Shown here piece by piece: positions 16,648 through 23,000 of a stretch of 34,329 nt of DNA. Position numbers and translations under genes: made by a program. The number at the start of each line of letters is the position of its first letter. Position 1 is the first letter of the stretch. The notes under the pieces are model-generated. The model did no database searches. It worked only from the letters and a program-made list of their open reading frames with translations, and was not told where the DNA came from. This stretch comes from Planctomycetota bacterium (GTDB taxonomy: Bacteria > Planctomycetota > Planctomycetia > Pirellulales > Lacipirellulaceae). The stretch is from the NCBI GenBank assembly GCA_024278955.1, contig JAJRSE010000101.1, positions 1 to 34,329 of the forward strand. The letters run 5' to 3'.

Positions 16648-17502
16648 ATGGCCAAAATTCGAGTCACTTCAAATTGCCTTACTCTTGCGTGGATGGCGAG
16701 CTTGCTTAGTTTGGCGGTCGCCGCCTTGGATATGCCGAATGCGGCAGGAGCGCAAGTCGGCGTCTGCCGGCCAGGTACTCCTTACCCGTGTGCGGCAGAT
16801 GGAACTTGTCGTCCCAAGCGGGAAACATTCGGAAGCTACCACACGCGTTGGCGCCCTTGGCCTGGCGATCCTCAACAGGCAGTTTCCACACTCGACGACG
16901 ACCAAACGCCTGACGACAAGCAGGAACTCAAAGGCTTTGAACGTCCGACTCCAGAAAAAGAAGGGAATCGCGCACCTGCCAAAACCAATGCGTTCCAATC
17001 GTCTGAGACGGAGCCCGAGACGGACGCTTCAGAAGCTGCGACAGAAGAACAAGAACCTGCGACGGACCTGCCGGCGGAAGACCTTTTTCCCGATTTTGAT
17101 GACCAAAGTAGCTACCAACTTTTGCCACCTCAAGACGACGCTCCGCCAGCATTGCCGCCGAGCCTGCGGAAATTTGCAACCTCCCACCAGCTTGCTCGGG
17201 TAGCTCTTCCCCAGCTATCGCAGACGAACCCAGTGCGACAATCTTTCGCAATCGCCCCGAACCCCGCCCGGCAGGCAACCGCGAAGAAGCCCCTGCAACA
17301 GCCCCTCAGATACCCGGCCCTCAGATACCCAGCCCCTAGATACCCGGAACCTAGCTCGGCAATCACGCAGGTGGCTGCTGAACAACGTATCAGCTCGCGT
17401 ACGCATCGTCCTGCCAACATGAACCTAGTAAATCCCGCAGCTACCGGCACCCAGCAGGGGGCACAGCAAGCGATCTACTACGAAGCGACCGACAAGCCCT
17501 AA
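16648..17502 (+). CDS. Exported low-complexity protein of the exosortase locus, function unknown
   Basis: A 284-residue secreted protein not assigned to a named family. The signal peptide covers about residues 1-36 and ends AAGA before QVGVCRPG. The mature N-terminus holds a compact motif, VCRPGTPYPCAADGTCRPKR followed by FGSYHTRWRPWPGD, with three cysteines and two tryptophans. I associate the YxTRWRxWPG core with planctomycete exported proteins. The rest is acidic, then Pro/Gln/Ala-rich, with a triple RYP repeat encoded by three 15-bp units. The ATG at 16648 is chosen because AAGG(A) lies 8 bases upstream; an ATG at 16639 has no room for a ribosome-binding site. It sits between the Wza-like and EpsI genes and may be a cell-surface or matrix component. 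Confidence 0.7.
   Translation: MAKIRVTSNCLTLAWMASLLSLAVAALDMPNAAGAQVGVCRPGTPYPCAADGTCRPKRETFGSYHTRWRPWPGDPQQAVSTLDDDQTPDDKQELKGFERPTPEKEGNRAPAKTNAFQSSETEPETDASEAATEEQEPATDLPAEDLFPDFDDQSSYQLLPPQDDAPPALPPSLRKFATSHQLARVALPQLSQTNPVRQSFAIAPNPARQATAKKPLQQPLRYPALRYPAPRYPEPSSAITQVAAEQRISSRTHRPANMNLVNPAATGTQQGAQQAIYYEATDKP
17304..17348 (+). repeat. Three 15-bp tandem units encoding RYP repeats
   Basis: CCTCAGATACCCGGC (17304-17318) is followed by two near-identical units at 17319-17333 and 17334-17348. They encode a proline-rich LRYPA/LRYPA/PRYPE run in the exported protein. In-frame units of 15 bp could expand or contract without breaking the gene. Confidence 0.85.
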
Positions 17503-17657
17503 CTTTTCCTTGAATTTGCCTTCGAGACTCGCCCCAGGTGGCTTGGTAACGATTACAGCGATTACCTTCTTTTCCTTGACAGTTGCACGAGACACGAATA
17601 CGGTTGAGTTAATAGCCGTTTCTTCTTGCACCCGACTCTTGCAACGAAAGTCTCCCG

Positions 17658-18377
17658 ATGTCCCGAGGATATTTGCCTGTTATTCTGACAGCCGCTTTAA
17701 TCGGCGTGCTGACCTTTGTCGAAGGCTACTACATGAAGGATCGTTGGGGCTCGCTTGCTGCAGAAGCCGGCGAGCTAGGCCAAAGATTCGACCAGGTCCC
17801 CAAAGAGATCGGACCCTGGACCGGCCAGGATTTGCCGGTGGACGATCTTGTGAGTAAAACAGCAGGGGCCGTGAACTACGTTTCCCGCCTTTACACCCAT
17901 AACGGCACAGGCGAGCAAGTAAAGCTTTGGCTTATCGTCGGACATTCGCGAGACATCGTGCGTCACACGCCTTCGATTTGTTACCCGGCCTCCGGATTTC
18001 GGCAACAAGGCGAAACACAACGCCATCACCTCGACACGGCCGATGGCAAAGGTGCCGTCTTCTTTACAGGCAAGTTCATCAAAGAAGACGCTTTTTCGCA
18101 TCACGTCGAGCGAGTATTTTGGGCTTGGAATCACCCCGACGAACATGCCTGGGATTCCCCGGCCGACTCGAACGGACGCGAAAATGCTCGATACCATTAC
18201 GGTTTGGCCCGCGCACTATACAAAATGTATTTCACGAGCGCCGTAATGCAAGATGAAGAGACGGCCAGCGAAAACGCGGCAGCAGATTTTGCGAGCGTCA
18301 TGTTGCCCGCAGTCGATGCGGCACTCTTCCCCGAAACACCAGCCGCTGAGGCTCCTGAAACGAACCCCGCGAATTAA
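17658..18377 (+). CDS. Exosortase-associated EpsI-family protein (DUF3485)
   Basis: A 239-residue protein with one N-terminal membrane segment (about residues 5-23) and an extracytoplasmic EpsI/DUF3485 domain. The family signature is clear: WLIVGHSRDIVRHTPSICYP at residues 91-110, with Cys108 in the conserved CYP motif. Proteins of this family accompany or are fused to exosortases in exopolysaccharide loci and may take part in sorting or polymer assembly; their biochemical role is not settled. The C-terminal 30 residues are an Ala/Glu/Pro-rich tail. It is the last gene of the plus-strand operon, 155 bp after the exported protein, and is followed within 25 bp by a large palindrome that may act as a terminator. 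Confidence 0.88.
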   Translation: MSRGYLPVILTAALIGVLTFVEGYYMKDRWGSLAAEAGELGQRFDQVPKEIGPWTGQDLPVDDLVSKTAGAVNYVSRLYTHNGTGEQVKLWLIVGHSRDIVRHTPSICYPASGFRQQGETQRHHLDTADGKGAVFFTGKFIKEDAFSHHVERVFWAWNHPDEHAWDSPADSNGRENARYHYGLARALYKMYFTSAVMQDEETASENAAADFASVMLPAVDAALFPETPAAEAPETNPAN

Positions 18378-18400
18378 TCGCGATGAATCTCCGATACGCA

Positions 18401-18432
18401 CAAAGCCCAGGGGTTGCAACCCCTGGGCTTTG
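18401..18432. repeat. REP palindrome, copy 1 (32 bp, perfect)
   Basis: CAAAGCCCAGGGGTTG followed by its exact reverse complement forms a perfect 32-bp palindrome. It is identical to the copy at 19105-19136, and both are preceded by ACGCA, giving a 37-bp direct repeat that brackets the transposase gene. It lies 23 bp after the EpsI stop and would fold into a strong hairpin followed by TTTA, so it may also end transcription. Confidence 0.95.
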
Positions 18433-18453
18433 TTTATGCTTGGAGTCGTTTTA

Positions 18454-19044
18454 TCAATTCGTCCGACAGCCCTTGCCATGCCCCCTGCTTCTCGTATGCG
18501 ACAATATGCAAGCTTCCTGCTTCTCGTGTACGACAATATACCGAAGCGTGTTGTACTGGTGCTGACGATCATTGACCGGGGTAAACTTGGCTCGCTTTGC
18601 CCAGAGTTTCTTTTGCCAACCTCGCTCACGCATTACGTACCACGCATGCCTCTTGGCGTTACCAATCCAAATACGGGTATCGCGCGCCGGGAGCTTAACA
18701 AGCAGGTGGGCATGTTGCGAAGCAACGGCAGCGGCCAGGACGAATGCGCCCTGCTTGTGCAAGCGAAACACCAGCGCCATACCAACGGCTTCGCGACTGA
18801 TTGAATCAAGCCGCACAAGCGGCTGTTTCATCAAAGCTCGACTTCGATGGAGTTTCGAGGTGTAAGTTCCCCGCGGAGGAGGCGTTTTATAGTCGCCTTC
18901 GACATGCTCCCGGTGATGTCGCGTACGAAACCCACGCGGGTCCCCGGGCAGCCACGCTCCATAGGCCGTTAAAATCACGTGAAACCAATGAAACTCACGG
19001 GGCGGTTGCGCAGGGCCAAGAAAACTGACACGGGATAACGGCAC
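18454..19044 (-). CDS. REP-associated tyrosine transposase (RAYT, Y1/HUH family)
   Basis: A 196-residue single-domain HUH nuclease of the IS200/IS605-related RAYT group, single-copy enzymes that mobilise or maintain REP palindromes. The N-terminal part reads WFHVILTAYGAWLPGDPRGF; the HUH pair is in ASQHAHLLVKLP; WAKRAKFTPVNDRQHQYN precedes the catalytic tyrosine in RYIVVHEKQEA. The start is GTG at 19042-19044 because AAGGAG lies 7 bases upstream (19052-19057); a longer TTG-started frame would begin inside the flanking palindrome. The 3' end contains an imperfect 23-bp tandem duplication that changes the C-terminus after HEKQEA. Identical palindromes lie on both sides. The enzyme core looks intact. 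Confidence 0.85.
   Translation of the reverse strand: MPLSRVSFLGPAQPPREFHWFHVILTAYGAWLPGDPRGFRTRHHREHVEGDYKTPPPRGTYTSKLHRSRALMKQPLVRLDSISREAVGMALVFRLHKQGAFVLAAAVASQHAHLLVKLPARDTRIWIGNAKRHAWYVMRERGWQKKLWAKRAKFTPVNDRQHQYNTLRYIVVHEKQEACILSHTRSRGHGKGCRTN
18485..18539. repeat. Imperfect tandem duplication at the RAYT 3' end
   Basis: The 23 bp at 18485-18507 recur at 18517-18539 with two mismatches. The period is 32 bp, not a multiple of three, so the downstream copy within the gene is read in another frame and supplies a novel C-terminal tail. Confidence 0.85.
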
Positions 19045-19104
19045 AGCAAATCTCCTTGCGAAGGATACATGCGTACACTGAATAATTCCCCCAATGCTAA
19101 CGCA

Positions 19105-19136
19105 CAAAGCCCAGGGGTTGCAACCCCTGGGCTTTG
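19105..19136. repeat. REP palindrome, copy 2 (32 bp, perfect)
   Basis: Identical to 18401-18432 with the same ACGCA on its left side. It lies 60 bp upstream of the RAYT start and 35 bp downstream of the stop of the DUF1559 gene. It could serve as terminator for that gene as well as REP substrate. Confidence 0.95.
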
Positions 19137-19171
19137 CAATTTTTCTTGGAAGCGAGATTCTTTTTAGAAGA

Positions 19172-20281
19172 CTAAAAGGAATCGTCGTTTGGCTGTGGTA
19201 GGTTCTTATCGAAATTCAGAGGATTGCTAACATCAGTTATCCAAAGATCCGACCGTTTGTGATTCGACGTCATCAGCTGAGCATAGACCAAATTGTCGAT
19301 CTGGTCAGAAACAAACTGCACTTGCCCCGCCACAAACGCCGCTTGTACCCCGCCAGGGTGATTGCTCGAAGGGAAGCCATAGTTGGCGTTCATTTCACCT
19401 ACACTGATGGGAGGAAGAAAGCTAGGACTGTCTTCAATGCCTCCATTGATTCGTCGGAACTCTTTTCCATTAGGTGCAGTCAGGGCATCAATGATACTTT
19501 GGGGCTGCTCCCAACAAAATCCGAAATGGTATTTACGATCGGCAACCGTCGAGCCATTTGCATATCCCCAATGGGTTGCATTGATGTTTTCCGTCAGCAT
19601 CATCGTTCTGGTTGTACCGTCACCTTTGGCTTGGATATAAGCAACGGTCATCTTTTTCATTGGTTCAAATGGTGACGCGTCACGGTCGTCAGATGGACCT
19701 GCCGCATTTCCACCTGGTATATTTGCTGTCCGAGTTCGATCGAAAAAGACACCATTAGCGGGGTTTTCCCGAATCCCGTTCGTACCTGGAAGCCCAGCAG
19801 GTGTGTCGCCGGTGTTGTTGATACACCCCGCGTTGCCAACGTAAGACAGCAAGGGTTCGCCTACCGTATCAGCAGGATCGCTAGGGCAGACCAAGATTTC
19901 AATCGAAGTCAACCCGTTTGGGTTTAGAATTGGATCTGTTGCACCCGGTCGGTTCCAAATATCCCACAAAGCGCCTTGTTCAAGATGAGGAAACGTCATC
20001 ACCACCCAGCTGGCGCGGTTCTGATTGGCGGCAATATCGCCGGGAATTCCTAGTTTGTTGATATACCCGGGAAACTCATTCAGCGAAGTCTCGCGGATCG
20101 TCAGCGCGGTGATCAGCTGCTTAAGATTGTTCTTACAGGTGTTCGCCCGTGCCGATTCGCGCGCGGATTGAACGGCAGGCAGCAGCAAGCCGACCAGGGT
20201 GCCAATGATCGCAATGACCACCAGCAACTCGACCAGGGTAAAAGCGGTTCTTGTTGTGTGCCTCTTCTCGATTTGCCTCAT
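19172..20281 (-). CDS. DUF1559 domain protein with prepilin-type N-terminus
   Basis: A 369-residue protein of the large planctomycete DUF1559 (SBP_bac_10-like) family. The N-terminus has a type IV prepilin cleavage and methylation motif, RTAFTLVELLVVIAIIGTLV, in which the short basic leader is cut before the Phe by prepilin peptidase. The SARESARANTCKNNLKQL segment follows, as usual. The body is a pseudopilin-like exported domain. The C-terminal signature, normally HPGGxxxxFxDGSVxF, reads SNHPGGVQAAFVAGQVQFV, so the usual Asp-Gly is Ala-Gly. The ATG at 20279-20281 is chosen for its AGGAGG site 7 bases upstream; a longer frame extends into the leader. Family members occur in many copies per planctomycete genome with unknown role. 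Confidence 0.9.
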   Translation of the reverse strand: MRQIEKRHTTRTAFTLVELLVVIAIIGTLVGLLLPAVQSARESARANTCKNNLKQLITALTIRETSLNEFPGYINKLGIPGDIAANQNRASWVVMTFPHLEQGALWDIWNRPGATDPILNPNGLTSIEILVCPSDPADTVGEPLLSYVGNAGCINNTGDTPAGLPGTNGIRENPANGVFFDRTRTANIPGGNAAGPSDDRDASPFEPMKKMTVAYIQAKGDGTTRTMMLTENINATHWGYANGSTVADRKYHFGFCWEQPQSIIDALTAPNGKEFRRINGGIEDSPSFLPPISVGEMNANYGFPSSNHPGGVQAAFVAGQVQFVSDQIDNLVYAQLMTSNHKRSDLWITDVSNPLNFDKNLPQPNDDSF

Positions 20282-20547
20282 CTCAAAGCCTCCTGGACGA
20301 GTGAAAGTGGATGCTACGCAAAAAGCCTGTTCCGTATCGCAAGTGCAGACCACTCGCAAAAGATAAGACGTAGCAACATTTGCCCCTACTGCGTCGAGGA
20401 CAGGGCTAAACAAAAGGATGAAAAAAAGAACACTTCAACCCCGCCTCGGCGAACCCCTTAATTGTCGCAAATAGGCAGCCATTTGTCCAGTAACATGCAT
20501 TTTCCCGCCAGGAGAATTGCAAAGTCATGAAATTCAAAAAAGGATTG

Positions 20548-20619
20548 GCCACAGAGGACACAGAGAGCACAGAGAATCCCTTGTTTTTACCTCTCTGTGT
20601 CCTCTGTGCTCTCTGTGGC
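20548..20619. repeat. CACAGAG-rich imperfect inverted repeat
   Basis: Positions 20548-20575 consist of CACAGAG units (GCCACAGAGGACACAGAG...). They are nearly complementary to 20591-20619, with mismatches where GAC and AGC units are swapped; the loop is about 15 bases. This low-complexity hairpin type is a known widespread intergenic repeat in bacteria. Short reading frames through it are meaningless. Confidence 0.8.
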
Positions 20620-20655
20620 TACACCTCTCATCTGTTTGTTTATTTATTTTGCAAT

Positions 20656-20679
20656 CGTCCTGCATTTTCCTGCAGGACG
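20656..20679. repeat. Perfect 9-bp hairpin
   Basis: CGTCCTGCA (20656-20664) and TGCAGGACG (20671-20679) pair perfectly around TTTTCC. It lies between the CACAGAG repeat and the fae leader. There is no T-run directly after it, so the role is unclear. Confidence 0.7.
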
Positions 20680-21003
20680 ACCGTAAAGTCAAAAAAACCG
20701 CCAAGGAGGCCCAGGAAATGAAAAATAAGAAAAACCGGAATTTTCAGCTCTATTTCGTTGCGACAGTCGTGTCGTCGGGGTTTAACTTCGCGTTGTAGCA
20801 CTCGGTGCCCAACTTTTTTTGGTCATTGCCTTGGTTCCTCGGTTGAAAGGGGAGGGGGGGGGCTGATATCCTGGCGGGGTGTCGAAAGTCCGACACTGTG
20901 GAACGCCTCCCGGGCGCGGACACCTGAGTGTGTCGCAGCCAGAGCCATGTCAAAACGGGGCGAGAGGTTCCATTTCTGATACCAAGTTGGGAGAAAGACC
21001 AAG

Positions 21004-21501
21004 ATGTCGATGTTCATTGGAGAAGCACTTATAGGCGATGGGAACGAAATTGCGCATATTGACCTTCTGATCGGCAGCAAGGACGGCCCCGTCGGCACAG
21101 CTTTTGCCAACGCCCTGGCCCGGCAAAGCGAAGGACACTCCAACCTGCTAGCCGTCTTGACGCCAAACCTCGCGGTGAAGCCTGCCACGGTGATGATCAC
21201 GAAAGTGACAATCAAAGGCATGCGTCAAGCCGTGCAAATGTTCGGCCCAGCCCAGGCTGCGGTTGCCAAGGCGGTTGCCGACTCGGTAGGCGACGGAGTC
21301 ATCTCCAAAGATGCTGCCGAAGATCTCGTCTGTGTCTGTGGCGTGTTCATCCACCCCGAAGCAGCCGACGACAAGAAGATCTACGAATACAACTACGAAG
21401 CGACCAAGATGGCCATCAAAAGTGCGATGGAAGGCAAGCCGACTGCCGACGAGATGCTTGCCGGTAAAGAAGAAGCGGCCCATCCGTTCCGTGGATTTTA
21501 G
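21004..21501 (+). CDS. fae: Formaldehyde-activating enzyme
   Basis: A 165-residue cytoplasmic enzyme that condenses formaldehyde with tetrahydromethanopterin to methylene-H4MPT, the entry step of the H4MPT-linked C1 oxidation pathway. The N-terminal FIGEALIGDGNEIAHIDLLI contains the active-site histidine, followed by GPVGTAFANALARQSEGHSN and LTPNLAVKPATVMITKVTI. The length matches stand-alone Fae. A purine-rich GGGAGAAAGA stretch precedes the ATG. mtdB begins 6 bp after its stop, so the two are co-transcribed. Planctomycetes are among the bacteria known to carry these otherwise methanogen/methylotroph genes; here they probably serve formaldehyde detoxification or one-carbon metabolism. Confidence 0.95.
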   Translation: MSMFIGEALIGDGNEIAHIDLLIGSKDGPVGTAFANALARQSEGHSNLLAVLTPNLAVKPATVMITKVTIKGMRQAVQMFGPAQAAVAKAVADSVGDGVISKDAAEDLVCVCGVFIHPEAADDKKIYEYNYEATKMAIKSAMEGKPTADEMLAGKEEAAHPFRGF

Positions 21502-21507
21502 TTGACG

Positions 21508-22374
21508 ATGAAAAAAATCCTCCTCTGCCTTGATAGCGATTGCCAGCCGAGCGTCTTCGACAGCGTGGTCGCGATCGATGCTGATGTCGACCATTTGTTG
21601 CGCCACGGCGGGGTAAAACCCGCCGAGGTGCGCGATTTGGTTCACGGCGCAATGTTCACTCGCGGTGGTAGCAAGCTGAAAAACACGGCTGTGTTTATCG
21701 GCGGCTCGGATGTCCAAGCCGGCGAACAATTGCTTGCTGCGGCCCAAAAGGCTTTTTTCGGCCCGGTTCGAGTCTCCCTGATGCTCGACAGCAACGGAGC
21801 CAACACCACCGCCGCGGCAGCAGTCGTCGCTGCGCGTCGGCATGTGCCTTTCGGACCCGAGACAACTGCTGTCGTACTCGGCGCAACTGGCGCAGTCGGC
21901 CAACGCGTGGTAAGAATGCTAGCCCAAGAAGGAGTCGAGGTGCGCGTCACCTCGCGGCGATTGCCACGGGCGGAAGGGGTCTGCCATCGAGTTTCCAAAG
22001 TGGTGAGTGGGGCTCGGCTAACGCCACATGCCACCGAGTCTTCCGATATTTCTTCCTTGGTGCAAGGGGCTCAACTAATCGTAGCCACGGGGGCTGCGGG
22101 GGTTCAGTTGCTAGACGCAAATTCATGGCAAAATGTGTCCTCGATTCAAGTTGCAATCGATCTGAACGCGGTGCCCCCTGCCGGCATCGAGGGCATTAAA
22201 CCGACCGATAAGGCAACCGAACGCGACGGAAAAATCTGCTATGGGGCCATGGGGATTGGCGGATTGAAAATGAAAATTCATAAAAAAGCACTCGCCCGAC
22301 TTTTTCTAGCAAACGACCTCGTGCTCGACGCCGACGAAATTTACGCCCTCGGGAAAAGTATTGATGAACGGTAG
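21508..22374 (+). CDS. mtdB: NAD(P)-dependent methylenetetrahydromethanopterin dehydrogenase
   Basis: A 288-residue enzyme of the MtdA/MtdB family that oxidises methylene-H4MPT to methenyl-H4MPT with NAD(P)+. The N-terminal domain contains SVFDSVVAIDADVDHLL and HGAMFTRG. The Rossmann domain begins VVLGATGAVGQRVVRMLAQE at about residue 128, and DLNAVPPAGIEGI with CYGAMGIGGLKMKIHK is characteristic of the family. The ATG at 21508 is chosen; an upstream TTG at 21502 in the same frame is less likely. It is 6 bp downstream of fae and directly uses its product. Separation of MtdB from an MtdA-type folate enzyme rests on context with fae. Confidence 0.92.
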   Translation: MKKILLCLDSDCQPSVFDSVVAIDADVDHLLRHGGVKPAEVRDLVHGAMFTRGGSKLKNTAVFIGGSDVQAGEQLLAAAQKAFFGPVRVSLMLDSNGANTTAAAAVVAARRHVPFGPETTAVVLGATGAVGQRVVRMLAQEGVEVRVTSRRLPRAEGVCHRVSKVVSGARLTPHATESSDISSLVQGAQLIVATGAAGVQLLDANSWQNVSSIQVAIDLNAVPPAGIEGIKPTDKATERDGKICYGAMGIGGLKMKIHKKALARLFLANDLVLDADEIYALGKSIDER

Positions 22375-22383
22375 TGCTCAACG

Positions 22384-22947
22384 ATGACGCTCTCTGTGCG
22401 ACGCGCAAAAAGCGGCAACGGCTGGACCCTGGTCCCTCCGCGTGCTGCTCGCGACTGTGCCGAAGATCTCGACGAAGTGCGCGCCATGATCGCAGCCGGC
22501 GAGACCGACATCGCAATCGACGAGCTTCGATGGCTCCTAGGCAACTGCCATGAACTCTTAGACGCCCACTTTCTTCTCGGACAGCTTGCTGTCGAAGCCG
22601 ACAATGATCTACCGCTTGCCCGTGGCCACTTTGGCATCGGTTATCAGCTGGGAATGAAAGCGCTGCGTAAGGCCAAACGCCCGAAGCCAGTGCCGGTGCT
22701 ACATCCGGCCAACCGGACTTTCTTCGACTGCGGCCGCGGCTTGGTCTGGTGCCTGCACGAGCTGAAGAAACCCAAAATGGCCATTGAAATCGTCGAGCAG
22801 CTTTTGGAACTTGACCCGACCGATCCGTTAGGACTGGCTAGCTGGATTGATGAGATTCGGACCGAGGGTTTGACGGTGGTTCACCTTGGAACGCTTTTCC
22901 CCAAGGGGAAAGCGGAAAGCGAAAAGCGGAAACAGGCGGACGAATAG
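22384..22947 (+). CDS. TPR-like protein of the fae-mtdB operon, function unknown
   Basis: A 187-residue soluble protein starting 9 bp after mtdB. It contains helical-hairpin segments that look like degenerate tetratricopeptide repeats: AIDELRWLLGNCHELLDAHF with LGQLAVEADNDLPLARGHFG, and GLVWCLHELKKPKMAIEIVE with QLLELDPTDPLGLASWIDEI. Between them RTFFDCGRGLVWC holds two cysteines. The C-terminus is a highly charged KGKAESEKRKQADE tail. There is no signal peptide. Co-transcription with two H4MPT enzymes suggests a scaffold or accessory role in C1 metabolism, but no function is established. Confidence 0.75.
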   Translation: MTLSVRRAKSGNGWTLVPPRAARDCAEDLDEVRAMIAAGETDIAIDELRWLLGNCHELLDAHFLLGQLAVEADNDLPLARGHFGIGYQLGMKALRKAKRPKPVPVLHPANRTFFDCGRGLVWCLHELKKPKMAIEIVEQLLELDPTDPLGLASWIDEIRTEGLTVVHLGTLFPKGKAESEKRKQADE

Positions 22948-23000
22948 CGATTGGTGCTTGGCGGTTAAAAAACTGTTATCTGATTCCCTGCGACGCGATC

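Larger units (their letters stand above)
20282..21003. other. Divergent intergenic region between the DUF1559 gene and fae
   Basis: 722 bp without a supported gene. It contains an imperfect hairpin of CACAGAG-type repeats (20548-20619), a 9-bp-stem hairpin (20656-20679), a G-rich tract near 20850-20863 and a GTGTCG-AAAGTC-CGACAC dyad (20879-20896). The last two lie in the likely leader of fae. A GGGAGA ribosome-binding stretch precedes the fae ATG. Confidence 0.5.

Noticed and set aside
20517..20798. 93- and 64-codon frames through the CACAGAG repeat
   Set aside because: They consist of translated low-complexity inverted repeat.
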